Shown: in pieces, positions 13,737 through 19,684 of the stretch
Layout: each line of letters begins with the position of its first letter
Position numbering within the stretch: the first letter of the stretch is position 1
Assembly: GCA_947442095.1 (NCBI GenBank)
Contig: CANEVG010000017.1
Location: forward strand, 1-19,684
Direction: 5' to 3'
DNA: 19,684 nt
Source of the DNA: Sphingomonadaceae bacterium
GTDB lineage: Bacteria; Pseudomonadota; Alphaproteobacteria; Sphingomonadales; Sphingomonadaceae
Program-made: the position numbers and the translations under genes
The notes under the pieces: model-generated
Told to the model about the DNA's origin: nothing
What the model saw: only the letters and a program-made list of their open reading frames with translations
Databases searched by the model: none

Positions 13737-14867
13737 CTACTTCAGCGCCGCACCATCCCCGCCATCCACCGCTACGCGGCCAAGGAACGGATCATCGGTG
13801 AAAAAGCCGTCGATCCCCGCGCCAAGCAGCTGCTTCACATCGGCCACCATGCCTTGCGGATTGCGCGCGGTGTCTGCGCCCTTGCGAAGGTTCGCGGGCA
13901 GAAACTTGTTCTCCGGGCGGAGCGTGAACGTGCCCACTTTCAGCCCGGCACGGCGCGCATCCGCCACCACCGCTGTGCGCTGCCCCAGATTCTGCACTAG
14001 ATTCTGGGCGGCATCGAGCGGGACGATGCGGCGATAGTGCGGCGCAACCCACTGCGCATACCGGGCGATCTCGGCGAGGCCCTTCGGCGTCAGCATGTCT
14101 TCGAACGTCAGCTTGCCGCCCGCCTTCACCACATCGGCGGGCTGCGGCACATCGGGCGTCTCGATCAGCTGCATCAGCTGGACATGGCGCATACCGCCAA
14201 GCACCTTGTGCAGCCGCTTGAGATTGCCGATCTCGAACGACTGGATGATCAGCGGCGCGCGCTGCAAATAGCGCGAGGCCTTGATCGCCGCGATAAGCTT
14301 GGCCTCCATGTCAAAGCCCAGCCCGGCGAAATAGGTCGAATGCTTGATCTCGGGGACCAGGCCCACCGGCTTGCCCTTGGCCGTCTTGCTGCGCGCCGCC
14401 AGCGCCGCGATCTCGCCCAACGTCGCGATCTCGAACTGGCCGTCAAAACCCATGCTTTCCGGCCTCAACGCGCCGAGCCGCTCCTTAGCGCGCAAAGTCT
14501 TCAATTCCGCCAGCGTGAAGTCCTCGGTGAACCAGCCTTCCTGCCGCTGGCCATCAATCACTTTCACCACCTTGCGCTCGGCAAATTCGGGATGATCGGC
14601 CACATTCGTGGTCTCGATGATGTTGCTCTCGTGCCGCGCCACCAACACGCCGTCCTTGGTCGGCACCAGATCGGGCTCGATGAAATCGGCCCCATCGGCG
14701 ATGGCCTTCGCATAGGCGGCCAGCGTCTCTTCCGGCCGCAGCGCCGATGCGCCGCGATGCGCGAAGACGAGGGGCGCGGAAGGTTTGGCAGCAGCCGGTG
14801 CAACAGTCATCGCAATCCCCAAACCCGCACCAAAGGCCAACGCAGCGCGGCGTGAAAGGCTGAACAT
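13737..14867 (-). CDS. Glycerophosphodiester phosphodiesterase, exported
   Basis: The 376-aa product starts MFSLSRRAALAFGAGLG, a signal peptide with an SRRAAL twin-arginine-like motif and an AAA cleavage site near residue 27, so it is likely exported to the periplasm. The mature part is a GDPD TIM barrel: FAHRGASALRPEETLAAY (H37, R38, E47), EPDLVPTKDGVLVARHE (E64, D66, H79), the metal- and acid-base residues of the family. It resembles GlpQ, cutting deacylated phospholipid diesters to glycerol-3-phosphate plus an alcohol such as ethanolamine or choline. I chose ATG 14867 over the upstream 14927 because it gives a clean signal peptide and has GGAG about ten bases upstream. A GTCAT/ATGAC inverted repeat at 14917-14930 lies upstream. 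Confidence 0.88.
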   Translation of the reverse strand: MFSLSRRAALAFGAGLGIAMTVAPAAAKPSAPLVFAHRGASALRPEETLAAYAKAIADGADFIEPDLVPTKDGVLVARHESNIIETTNVADHPEFAERKVVKVIDGQRQEGWFTEDFTLAELKTLRAKERLGALRPESMGFDGQFEIATLGEIAALAARSKTAKGKPVGLVPEIKHSTYFAGLGFDMEAKLIAAIKASRYLQRAPLIIQSFEIGNLKRLHKVLGGMRHVQLMQLIETPDVPQPADVVKAGGKLTFEDMLTPKGLAEIARYAQWVAPHYRRIVPLDAAQNLVQNLGQRTAVVADARRAGLKVGTFTLRPENKFLPANLRKGADTARNPQGMVADVKQLLGAGIDGFFTDDPFLGRVAVDGGDGAALK

Positions 14868-14954
14868 GATGGCGAATCTCCGCTTGGAATACCTGCGTCC
14901 GCTAGGCCGCCGCCATGTCATACACATGACTCGGCTGAACGCCGCGTGTCCGTT

Positions 14955-15854
14955 TCAGAGGAGCGAAACCCGCGTGACGGCAGGCAGCCCCCCCGCGCCC
15001 GGCTGATCCTGCCAATCACGCGCATTGAGCACCCCGCCATCAGCACGCAGCTCTGCCACCTTGGAAAGATCGACCATGCCGAAAACCCACGTGCTCTCGC
15101 CCTCCACACCCAGCGCAATCACCCCGTCTTCAGGCATCCCGCGATCGGGCGGGCCAAAGATCCCCGCCGCGCCCCGGTTCACATCCACGGCCGGAGACCA
15201 GTCCGCCAGCCCCACCGTGGGCGATTGCACCGCATAACACTGGCTTTCCAGCGCCCGCGCCTGCGCACCCAGCCGCACGCGCCAATAGCCATGCAGGCTG
15301 TCGGTGCAGCTCGGCACCAGCAGCACCTCTGCACCGGCCTCCACAGCCGCGCGCGCCAAAAGCGGGAACTCACTGTCATAGCAGATCAGCACCGCGATAT
15401 TGCCCAGCGCGGTCTCGAACAGCGTGAGCCCGTCCACCCCCGCCGAAACGAACCACTGCTCGCGCTCGAACCGCGTCATGACCAGCTTGTCTTGCGCGGC
15501 CCACTTCCCGCCAGGCGCAAAGAGCCGCGCGGCATTGCGATAAAGCCCGCCCGGGTCAAGGCGCGGCAGGCTGGCGGCCAGAATATGCAGGCCATAGCGC
15601 CCTGCCAGATCGGCATGGAGCGCATCCACTTGCGGGACCAGCGCCGCAACGCTCGCAAGCGATCCCGCCAGATCGCCCATGGTCGCGGGCTCCAGGCTCG
15701 CCAGCTCCATCGCGCCATATTCGGGAAACACCGCCAGGGCCGCGCCCCTAGCAGCCGCCTCGGCCACCCAGCGCGTCAGCTTCGCGACATAGGCATCCCA
15801 GTCGGCCAGCTGCTCGATAGGATATTGCGCGGCGGCGAGGGTGTACTGCGTCAT
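14955..15854 (-). CDS. Carbon-nitrogen hydrolase family protein (predicted amidase)
   Basis: The 299-aa protein belongs to the nitrilase superfamily, with E45 in AVFPEYGAME, K123 in AAQDKLVMTRFERE and C158 in AVLICYDSEFPLL. The CYDSEFP context is typical of amidase or carbamoylase-like branches, not true nitrilases, so it and the nitrilase at 12764-13690 are not duplicates of one function. The N terminus (MTQYTLAAAQYP) is normal for the family. ATG 15854 lies 11 bases after the stop of the acetyltransferase gene and is preceded by a GGTGGGGTG ribosome-binding region. It is the last gene of the NTF2-GNAT-hydrolase trio. Substrate unknown; a small N-acyl or amide compound is likely. Confidence 0.87.
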   Translation of the reverse strand: MTQYTLAAAQYPIEQLADWDAYVAKLTRWVAEAAARGAALAVFPEYGAMELASLEPATMGDLAGSLASVAALVPQVDALHADLAGRYGLHILAASLPRLDPGGLYRNAARLFAPGGKWAAQDKLVMTRFEREQWFVSAGVDGLTLFETALGNIAVLICYDSEFPLLARAAVEAGAEVLLVPSCTDSLHGYWRVRLGAQARALESQCYAVQSPTVGLADWSPAVDVNRGAAGIFGPPDRGMPEDGVIALGVEGESTWVFGMVDLSKVAELRADGGVLNARDWQDQPGAGGLPAVTRVSLL

Positions 15855-15865
15855 CACCCCACCCA

Positions 15866-16453
15866 CTACCATGTCCTCAGCCAGTATTGCATCGGCTTCA
15901 AGCTCTCGCCTTCCTCGCCGAGCTCCTTCCACGCCAGCTCCGTCACCAGCCCCGGCACAAGCGCATAGCCGCGCTTGGTCCAGAATGCATCGTGCGGGAG
16001 GTACCCTCCAGGCCGTGCCGGATGGTCCTCAGGCCGGATCACCGCTGCAAAGCACGCCGCACTCGCGCCGCACGCCTTGGCCTGCGCCTCGCGGTGATCG
16101 AAGAAGGCATGACCGATCCCCTGCCCGCGATAGCCGGGCAGCAGGACGCTTTCGCCAAAGTAGAACAGCCGCTCCACATCCAGCCCACGCGCGGCAAAAG
16201 GCTCGCGAAACTCGGTCTTCTGGTGGATCATCGGCGCCGCTGTCGCCGCCCCCACGATCCGCGCGCCATCGAACGCCGCAACCAGCACAGCATCTTCCGC
16301 CGCTGCATATTCGGCCAGATACTCGGCCTCGTAGGCGGCATCGCCCTCATAGAGATACGGGTACGCCGCAAAGACCGCGATGCGCAGCGCCGCCAAATCG
16401 CCCAGCGCCGCGCCCACTTCCGCGCCGGTCAACGGGCGGACGGTAACCGTCAC
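15866..16453 (-). CDS. GNAT-family N-acetyltransferase
   Basis: The 195-aa protein shows the GNAT acetyl-CoA pyrophosphate loop in LLPGYRGQGIGHAFFDHRE (R109-G-Q-G-I-G114), preceded by the strand FGESVL. An AVIRPEDHP segment and WTKRGY near the C terminus form the last motif. It should acetylate an amine on a small molecule or protein; the substrate cannot be told. The GTG start at 16453 overlaps the stop of the NTF2-like gene (GTGA), implying translational coupling. Its stop is 11 bases before the hydrolase gene. An acetyltransferase beside an amidase-type hydrolase suggests making and breaking of related amide bonds, which is inference. Confidence 0.85.
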   Translation of the reverse strand: MTVTVRPLTGAEVGAALGDLAALRIAVFAAYPYLYEGDAAYEAEYLAEYAAAEDAVLVAAFDGARIVGAATAAPMIHQKTEFREPFAARGLDVERLFYFGESVLLPGYRGQGIGHAFFDHREAQAKACGASAACFAAVIRPEDHPARPGGYLPHDAFWTKRGYALVPGLVTELAWKELGEEGESLKPMQYWLRTW

Positions 16454-16860
16454 CTGACGACCTGCGCGGTCCAGTCGGCCAGATTGTAATACATCGTCAG
16501 CCGCGTGATCAGCCCGCCCTCGACCGCGATGAACGCACCCGCCGGCAGCACATAGGTCTGCCCATTGGCCTCGGGCAGCCCCTCGTCGGTCGCGAGGTAA
16601 GCCCCATGCACCACGAACTCCGCCGAGCCCCGCGCGCCGTCATCGCTCGCCATAATCACGATGTCGTCCAACCGCTCCTTGTAGCAGCGCTCCATATGGC
16701 CAAGGAATGCGGCGAACTTGTCCTTGCCGATCACCCGCTCGCCCTGATTCACATCGTGCGCGACAGTGTCCGACAGGCAATCGAGCATCGCCTGCCAGTC
16801 GCCCGCATTGAACGCGGCATAATAGCGGGTCAGCAGGGCAATCGTTTCAGTGCGGGCCAT
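16450..16860 (-). CDS. NTF2/SnoaL-like (ketosteroid isomerase-related) protein
   Basis: The 136-aa protein has the cone-shaped NTF2 fold pattern: an N-terminal helix pair with LLTRYYAAFNAGDWQAMLDCLSD, then VAHDVNQGERVIGKDKFAAFL, and a C-terminal sheet ending MYYNLADWTAQV. Members bind small hydrophobic ligands; some are isomerases, cyclases or hydrolases, many have no known activity. The D in VAHDVN may be catalytic. It has a strong AAGGAG ribosome-binding site before ATG 16860 and is the first gene of the coupled trio with GNAT and hydrolase. The 136-base gap to wrbA holds a palindromic repeat, so the trio may have its own promoter. Confidence 0.83.
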   Translation of the reverse strand: MARTETIALLTRYYAAFNAGDWQAMLDCLSDTVAHDVNQGERVIGKDKFAAFLGHMERCYKERLDDIVIMASDDGARGSAEFVVHGAYLATDEGLPEANGQTYVLPAGAFIAVEGGLITRLTMYYNLADWTAQVVR

Positions 16861-16942
16861 AAGCGGGTCTCCTTCGCTGCGGCCCTAGCGAAACAAGCCG
16901 TCTTTCGCCAGATACGCCCCCATGCAAAATCGGCATCCCCAT

Positions 16943-16991
16943 CCCTCCCCGAGCCTGCTCGGGGAGGTGGCAGCGCGAGGCGCTGACGGGG
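16943..16991. repeat. REP-like double-hairpin element
   Basis: CCTCCCCGAGC and GCTCGGGGAGG (16944-16954, 16957-16967) form an 11-bp stem. GTGG follows, then CAGCGC-GAG-GCGCTG (16971-16985) and ACGGGGGGG. This arrangement of a GGGGAGG palindrome, GTGGCAG and GCTGACGG resembles intergenic repeats common in sphingomonad and other alphaproteobacterial genomes. It lies between wrbA and the NTF2-like gene. Confidence 0.6.
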
Positions 16992-16996
16992 GGGCA

Positions 16997-17596
16997 CTAT
17001 CCAAACAGTTTGCCCGCCGTTTCCGCTACACGCTTGCCCAGATATCGCGCGCCTTCGAGTTCGGTCTCGCTAGGCTGGCGGCTGCCGTCGCCTCCCGCAA
17101 TCGTGGTCGCCCCGTAAGGCGCGCCGCCGACAACCTCGTCATTACGCATTTGGCCGGCAAAGCCATAGTCCAGGCCCACGATGGTCATGCCGAAGTGCAG
17201 CAGGTTGGTGATGATCGAGAACAACGTGATCTCCTGCCCCCCGTGCTGCGAGGCAGAGGACGTGAACGCCGCGCCGACCTTGCCGTTGAGCGCGCCGCGC
17301 GCCCACAGGCCGCCCGCCTGATCGAGGAACGCCGCCATCTGGCTCGAAATCCGGCCAAAGCGCGTGCCGGTGCCCACAACGATCGCATCGTAGTGCTCCA
17401 GATCGGCAATGCTCGCCACAGGTGCAGGCTGGTCCAGCTTGAAATGCGCTTTCTCGGCAATCTCCAGAGGCACCGTTTCGGGCACACGCTTCACATCGGC
17501 ATGCGCGCCCCCGGCGCGCACGCCATCGGCAATCGCATGGGCCATGGTCTCGATATGGCCATAGGTCGAATAATAGAGAACGAGGACTTTGCTCAT
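16997..17596 (-). CDS. wrbA: NAD(P)H:quinone oxidoreductase, WrbA type
   Basis: The 199-aa protein has the length of E. coli WrbA (198 aa). The FMN phosphate loop is YYSTYGHIETMA at the N terminus. GTGTRFGRISSQMAAFLDQ, FTSSASQHGGQE and GGAPYGATTIAGGDGSRQPS are hallmark WrbA segments. It is a tetrameric flavoprotein reducing quinones by two electrons, protecting against redox stress, in the cytoplasm. ATG 17596 has AGGAA upstream. It diverges from purC and is the first of the run of leftward genes, separated from the next by a palindromic repeat. Confidence 0.94.
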   Translation of the reverse strand: MSKVLVLYYSTYGHIETMAHAIADGVRAGGAHADVKRVPETVPLEIAEKAHFKLDQPAPVASIADLEHYDAIVVGTGTRFGRISSQMAAFLDQAGGLWARGALNGKVGAAFTSSASQHGGQEITLFSIITNLLHFGMTIVGLDYGFAGQMRNDEVVGGAPYGATTIAGGDGSRQPSETELEGARYLGKRVAETAGKLFG

Positions 17597-17734
17597 CGGA
17601 TGGTTCCTGTTTCCTGAAGCGCGGGGGAAGCCCAGCGCCTAACCCGATGGGGCCTACTCCGTTCCGTCTCTTCGGTTCAGCGGGATAAACTCGCGCGAAA
17701 CATTCCAGAAATTCGAACGTTCACTCTTGCACCC

Positions 17735-17782
17735 GGCATTTGCGCCGAAGCGCGTTTTCGCCTAAAGGTCGCTGCAAATGCC
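17735..17782 (+). ncRNA. Stem-loop 1 of the purC leader / candidate small RNA
   Basis: GGCATTTGC (17735-17743) and GCAAATGCC (17774-17782) are perfect 9-base complements enclosing a 30-base loop with its own CGCGTTTTCG-type stretches. It touches the terminator hairpin directly, sharing two bases. I cannot assign it to a known RNA family. Confidence 0.4.
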
Positions 17783-17826
17783 CCGGCCATGCGAAGGTGT
17801 GAACACTTCGCCGCGCCGGGGTTTTT
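17781..17826 (+). terminator. Intrinsic terminator-like hairpin upstream of purC
   Basis: The outer stem CCCCGGC / GCCGGGG (17781-17787, 17815-17821) and the inner stem GCGAAG / CTTCGC (17791-17796, 17806-17811) are followed at once by TTTTT (17822-17826). The T-run is only on the plus strand. As the genes on either side diverge, it must end or attenuate a transcript that starts within the intergenic region. Confidence 0.65.
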
Positions 17827-17880
17827 GATTTACCGTTGCGTGCCTATCTTCGCGGCACGTTTGCAAAAAAAGGCTCACCC

Positions 17881-18666
17881 ATGTCCCGTCGCCGCCAGAT
17901 CTACGAAGGCAAGGCCAAGATCCTTTACGAAGGCCCTGAGCCCGGCACGATCATCCAGTATTTCAAGGACGATGCCACCGCCTTCAACGCGCAGAAGCGC
18001 GGCACGATCAACGGCAAGGGCGTGATCAACAACCGCATCAGCGAGTATGTGTTCACCCGCCTCGCGCACATCGGCATCCCCACGCACTTCATCCGCCGCC
18101 TCAACATGCGCGAGCAACTGGTGCGCCAGGTCGAGATCATCCCGATCGAAGTCGTGGTGCGCAATGTGGCCGCCGGCTCGATCAGCAAGCGCCTCGGCAT
18201 CGAGGAGGGCGAACCGCTGCCCCACACCCTGATCGAATACTACTACAAGGACGATGCGCTGGGCGATCCGTTGGTCGCCGAAGAGCACATCGCCTGCTTC
18301 GGCTGGGCAAGCAATGAGGAGATGCAGGACATCTCGAGCATGGCGATCCGCGTCAACGATTTCCTCGTCGGCCTATTTGCCGCGATCAACATCCGCCTCG
18401 TCGATTTCAAGCTCGAGTTTGGCCGCATCTGGGACGGCGATTATGCCCGCGTGATCTTGGCGGACGAAATCAGCCCCGACGGCTGCCGCCTGTGGGACAT
18501 GACCACCGGCGAAAAGCTCGACAAGGACCGCTTCCGCCGCGATCTCGGCGGCGAAGAAGAAGCCTACCAGGAAGTCGCCCGCCGTCTCGGCCTGCTCGAG
18601 AACGACGGCCCGCCGAGCGAAGTGCTGGATCTCGGCGCGCATCGCAAGCTGCGCACGAAGAAGTAA
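17881..18666 (+). CDS. purC: Phosphoribosylaminoimidazole-succinocarboxamide synthase
   Basis: The 261-aa product is SAICAR synthetase, the seventh step of de novo purine synthesis: CAIR plus aspartate plus ATP gives SAICAR. Conserved blocks are RRQIYEGKAKILYEG (nucleotide strand), GKGVINNRISEYVF, EVVVRNVAAGSISKRLG, IEYYYKDDALGDPL, LVDFKLEFGR and LADEISPDGCRLWD, all in the usual order. ATG 17881 was chosen over the upstream GTG 17836, because the family starts near SRRRQIYEG and AAGG lies about nine bases before. Genes purS/Q/L, which often follow purC in alphaproteobacteria, are not present downstream. The leader carries a terminator-like hairpin that may attenuate expression. Confidence 0.96.
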   Translation: MSRRRQIYEGKAKILYEGPEPGTIIQYFKDDATAFNAQKRGTINGKGVINNRISEYVFTRLAHIGIPTHFIRRLNMREQLVRQVEIIPIEVVVRNVAAGSISKRLGIEEGEPLPHTLIEYYYKDDALGDPLVAEEHIACFGWASNEEMQDISSMAIRVNDFLVGLFAAINIRLVDFKLEFGRIWDGDYARVILADEISPDGCRLWDMTTGEKLDKDRFRRDLGGEEEAYQEVARRLGLLENDGPPSEVLDLGAHRKLRTKK

Positions 18667-18694
18667 GGCTCCATCTCAGGCCCTCCCCACCCTT

Positions 18695-18729
18695 CGTCAT
18701 CGCGAGCGCAGCGTGGCAATCCAGAGCAG
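18695..18729. repeat. Interspersed repeat fragment
   Basis: CGTCATCGCGAGCGCAGCG followed by TGGCAATCCAGAG resembles a widespread proteobacterial intergenic repeat (CGTCATTGCGAGCGNAGCGAAGCAATCCAG). It lies 29 bases after the purC stop and ends just before the palindrome upstream of brnT. Confidence 0.6.
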
Positions 18730-18751
18730 CCCAGTGAAGTGGGCGGCACCC

Positions 18752-18805
18752 ATTATGTGTGTACATTAAATCTGGACGCTTCCTGATTTATTGTACCTAC
18801 ATAAT
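18752..18805. promoter_or_regulatory. 54-bp imperfect palindrome upstream of brnT, candidate autoregulatory operator
   Basis: Two 21-base arms (18752-18772 starting ATTATGTGTGTACA, and 18785-18805 ending TGTACCTACATAAT) are complementary at 18 of 21 positions around a 12-base loop. The region is AT-rich. CATAAT at 18800-18805 resembles a -10 element. BrnA-type antitoxins bind palindromes in their own promoter, so this may be the operator; it could also be the remnant ends of a small mobile element. Confidence 0.45.
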
Positions 18806-18810
18806 CTGCG

Positions 18811-19335
18811 GACTTCGGGTTCGATCCCGCCAAGAGTGAGCGCAACCTGTTCAAACGCGGCTTCGTGTTCGAAGCTGCAGCGGGTTTCGATTTTGAAACG
18901 GCGCTGATCTGGCTGGATGAGCGGCTTGGCCATACCGAGGCGCGCTATAGTGCGCTCGGCTTGGTCAATGGCCGGGTCCACGCTCTGGTGTTTGCGGAAA
19001 CCCTGGTCGGTATCCGCGTGATCAGTTTTCGCAAAGCCAATGCGCGGGAAGTGAGGCGGTATGAACAGCATCGACAGCGCCAGTCAGCTCGATCCGGAAA
19101 ATCCGGAATGGACCGACGAGATGGCCGCGAATGGACTGCGCATTGGGGACCTGCCGCCATCCCTGCAAGCCAAACTGCGCGGTCGCCCCCGCGCGGCCGT
19201 AGTCAAAGAGCGGACCACCATCCGACTGTCTGCCGATGTTCTGGCCCGCTTCCGCGCAACGGGCCGCGGCTGGCAGACCCGCATCGATGCCGCACTCAAG
19301 GAATGGCTGGCGCAGCAGCCGCAGGGCTGACGTAG
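18811..19335 (+). pseudogene. brnT: BrnT-family toxin, abnormal or degenerate
   Basis: Reading from 18811 gives DFGFDPAKSERNLFKRGFVF, then EAAAGFDFETALIWLDERLG, ARYSALGLVNGRVHALVFAE and VISFRKANAREVRRYEQ. This is the complete BrnT ribonuclease-toxin domain (about 85-90 aa) with its FDPAKSERN opening and ISFRKAN-REVRRYE end. Two things are odd. An in-frame TAA lies at 18802-18804 and no ATG, GTG or TTG occurs before GTG 18865, so the first 18 domain residues have no normal start; CTG near 18853 or a lost start are alternatives. At the 3' end the frame does not stop near brnA but runs to TAG at 19333-19335, passing through all of brnA and adding about 70 low-complexity residues. Either brnT decayed (lost start and stop, or frameshifts) or a non-standard start is used. 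The family is a translation-blocking RNase neutralised by BrnA. Confidence 0.65.
19061..19330 (+). CDS. brnA: BrnA antitoxin
   Basis: The 89-aa product has the BrnA layout: an acidic N terminus (DPENPEWTDEMAANG), a linker LRGRPRAAVVKERTTIRLS, and a C-terminal ribbon-helix-helix DNA-binding part with TIRLSADVLARFRATGRGWQTRIDAALKEWL. The RATG-GWQTRI signature is diagnostic. BrnA binds and inhibits BrnT and represses the brnTA promoter as a complex. ATG 19061 has GAGG a few bases upstream and lies inside the brnT reading frame in another phase. The antitoxin looks intact even though the toxin gene looks damaged. A hairpin spans its stop codon. Confidence 0.88.
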   Translation: MNSIDSASQLDPENPEWTDEMAANGLRIGDLPPSLQAKLRGRPRAAVVKERTTIRLSADVLARFRATGRGWQTRIDAALKEWLAQQPQG

Positions 19336-19348
19336 GGAAAGACGTCAG
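19327..19348 (+). repeat. Hairpin across the brnA stop codon
   Basis: CTGACGT (19327-19333) and ACGTCAG (19342-19348) are perfect 7-base complements with an 8-base loop. The stem includes the brnA TGA. No T-run follows. Confidence 0.4.
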
Positions 19349-19366
19349 AGCGAAAGAGCCCCCAGC

Positions 19367-19396
19367 GGGCAAAGGCCATTGCCCTGGCATCCCAGG
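19367..19396 (+). terminator. Possible terminator hairpins after brnA
   Basis: GGGCAA / TTGCCC (19367-19372, 19379-19384) and the overlapping CCTGG / CCAGG (19383-19396) form two competing small hairpins. The following sequence is AGTTTGGGGGTTGTTG, only weakly T-rich, so termination is uncertain. Confidence 0.3.
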
Positions 19397-19423
19397 AGTT
19401 TGGGGGTTGTTGCAAATGCCACC

Positions 19424-19621
19424 CTAGCTCTCAAGTGTCACCGTAACTCTAATTCGCCCATTCGGAAATCTATAATAGAACCAAAGACATAAAAGATTGT
19501 AATTATTATTAAATTCCGATCTTGCCAGCTTTTCTAGCCACTGCTCGGCACAAATTCCCACCGGCATTCGTGCTGTTATATTATAAAAATTTCGATATGA
19601 TATGGCTGTAAGAGAGGACAA
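19424..19621 (-). CDS. Hypothetical short ORF in AT-rich DNA
   Basis: A 65-codon open frame starts with TTG at 19621 (an internal ATG gives about 47 residues) and ends with TAG at 19424. The product includes CAEQWLEKLARSEFNNNY and ends PNGRIRVTVTLES. I recognise no family, there is no clear ribosome-binding site, and frames this long are expected by chance less often in AT-rich DNA but still occur. It may be a gene fragment at the border of acquired DNA. Confidence 0.25.
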   Translation of the reverse strand: MSSLTAISYRNFYNITARMPVGICAEQWLEKLARSEFNNNYNLLCLWFYYRFPNGRIRVTVTLES

Positions 19622-19684
19622 TAACGAAATTAATCGTAAATATTAAAAATTAGAAATATACGATCCATATATTTAATTTTAGTA
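19431..19684. other. AT-rich segment, likely acquired DNA
   Basis: The composition drops abruptly from the GC-rich pattern of the rest of the window to runs such as TTATTATTAAATT and AATATTAAAAATTAG. Apart from the doubtful short ORF, I see no gene, tRNA, integrase or terminal repeat in it. It adjoins the toxin-antitoxin module, which fits a genomic-island or plasmid-like border. Confidence 0.6.

Larger units (their letters stand above)
17597..17880 (+). promoter_or_regulatory. wrbA-purC intergenic region with structured leader
   Basis: These 284 bases between divergent genes hold two consecutive hairpins followed by a T-run, 54 bases upstream of the purC start. An AAGG ribosome-binding site precedes purC. 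No ORF of note is present and no clear purC promoter was found. A rightward transcript beginning before about 17735 would either stop at the terminator as a small RNA or read through into purC. Confidence 0.5.

Noticed and set aside
12764..15854. Two carbon-nitrogen hydrolase genes as a tandem duplication.
   Set aside because: Their active-site contexts differ (CWENHMPL versus CYDSEFPL), they represent different branches of the superfamily, and an unrelated gene separates them.
18813..18830. GGGTTCGATCCCGCC resembles the T-arm of a tRNA, suggesting a tRNA fragment or att site.
   Set aside because: The stem does not pair correctly with a seven-base loop, no other tRNA arms are nearby, and the bases encode the GFDPAK opening of the BrnT domain.
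1..19684. CRISPR array, rRNA operon or prophage.
   Set aside because: No regularly spaced direct repeats, no rRNA-like sequence and no phage structural or integrase genes were seen.

Overview
The window is GC-rich (clearly over 60% G+C, except the last ~250 bases) and gene-dense. It looks like a chromosomal segment of an alphaproteobacterium, most probably a sphingomonad (Novosphingobium-like). That rests on my reading of the PurC and WrbA sequences, the codon use and the GGGGAGG-type intergenic palindromes; no search was run.

Region 1 (1-8257) is an amine-catabolism island. Leftward run gntR (FCD-type regulator), an APC amino-acid/amine permease and a LeuC-like dehydratase large subunit cut by the left edge. 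Rightward run a PuuA-like glutamine-synthetase-family ligase, a class III PLP enzyme of the phospho-lyase-like type and an APH-fold small-molecule kinase, each overlapping the next. A convergent gene encodes a PuuB-type gamma-glutamyl-amine oxidase. Palindromes of the form TGTGATCACA occur twice between gntR and the ligase gene and twice upstream of puuB, and I found them nowhere else. They are the likely operators of the GntR protein. The aldehyde dehydrogenase (PuuC) and hydrolase (PuuD) of the classical Puu pathway are absent from the window, while a kinase plus PLP enzyme are present. The locus therefore looks like a variant amine or amino-alcohol pathway.

Region 2 (8258-8914) holds the operator and promoter region of puuB, a small hypothetical gene, and a nested 79-bp palindrome.

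Region 3 (8915-17596) contains nine genes, all on the minus strand. In transcription order they are wrbA, an NTF2/SnoaL-like protein, a GNAT acetyltransferase, a carbon-nitrogen hydrolase, an exported glycerophosphodiester phosphodiesterase, a nitrilase-type hydrolase, a fused alpha-beta thiamine-diphosphate E1 dehydrogenase, a FabD-like acyltransferase lacking the malonate-binding arginine, and a low-molecular-weight protein tyrosine phosphatase. The NTF2-GNAT-hydrolase trio and the E1-acyltransferase-phosphatase trio each show stop/start overlap or near-contact, so each is probably one transcription unit.

Region 4 (17597-18760) has purC, preceded by a structured leader with an intrinsic-terminator-like hairpin, and followed by an interspersed-repeat fragment.

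Region 5 (18750-19684) carries a brnT-brnA type II toxin-antitoxin module. brnT is abnormal: it has no canonical start codon for the full domain, and its reading frame runs through all of brnA. A 54-bp imperfect palindrome lies just upstream. Beyond brnA the DNA becomes strongly AT-rich, which suggests the edge of horizontally acquired DNA.
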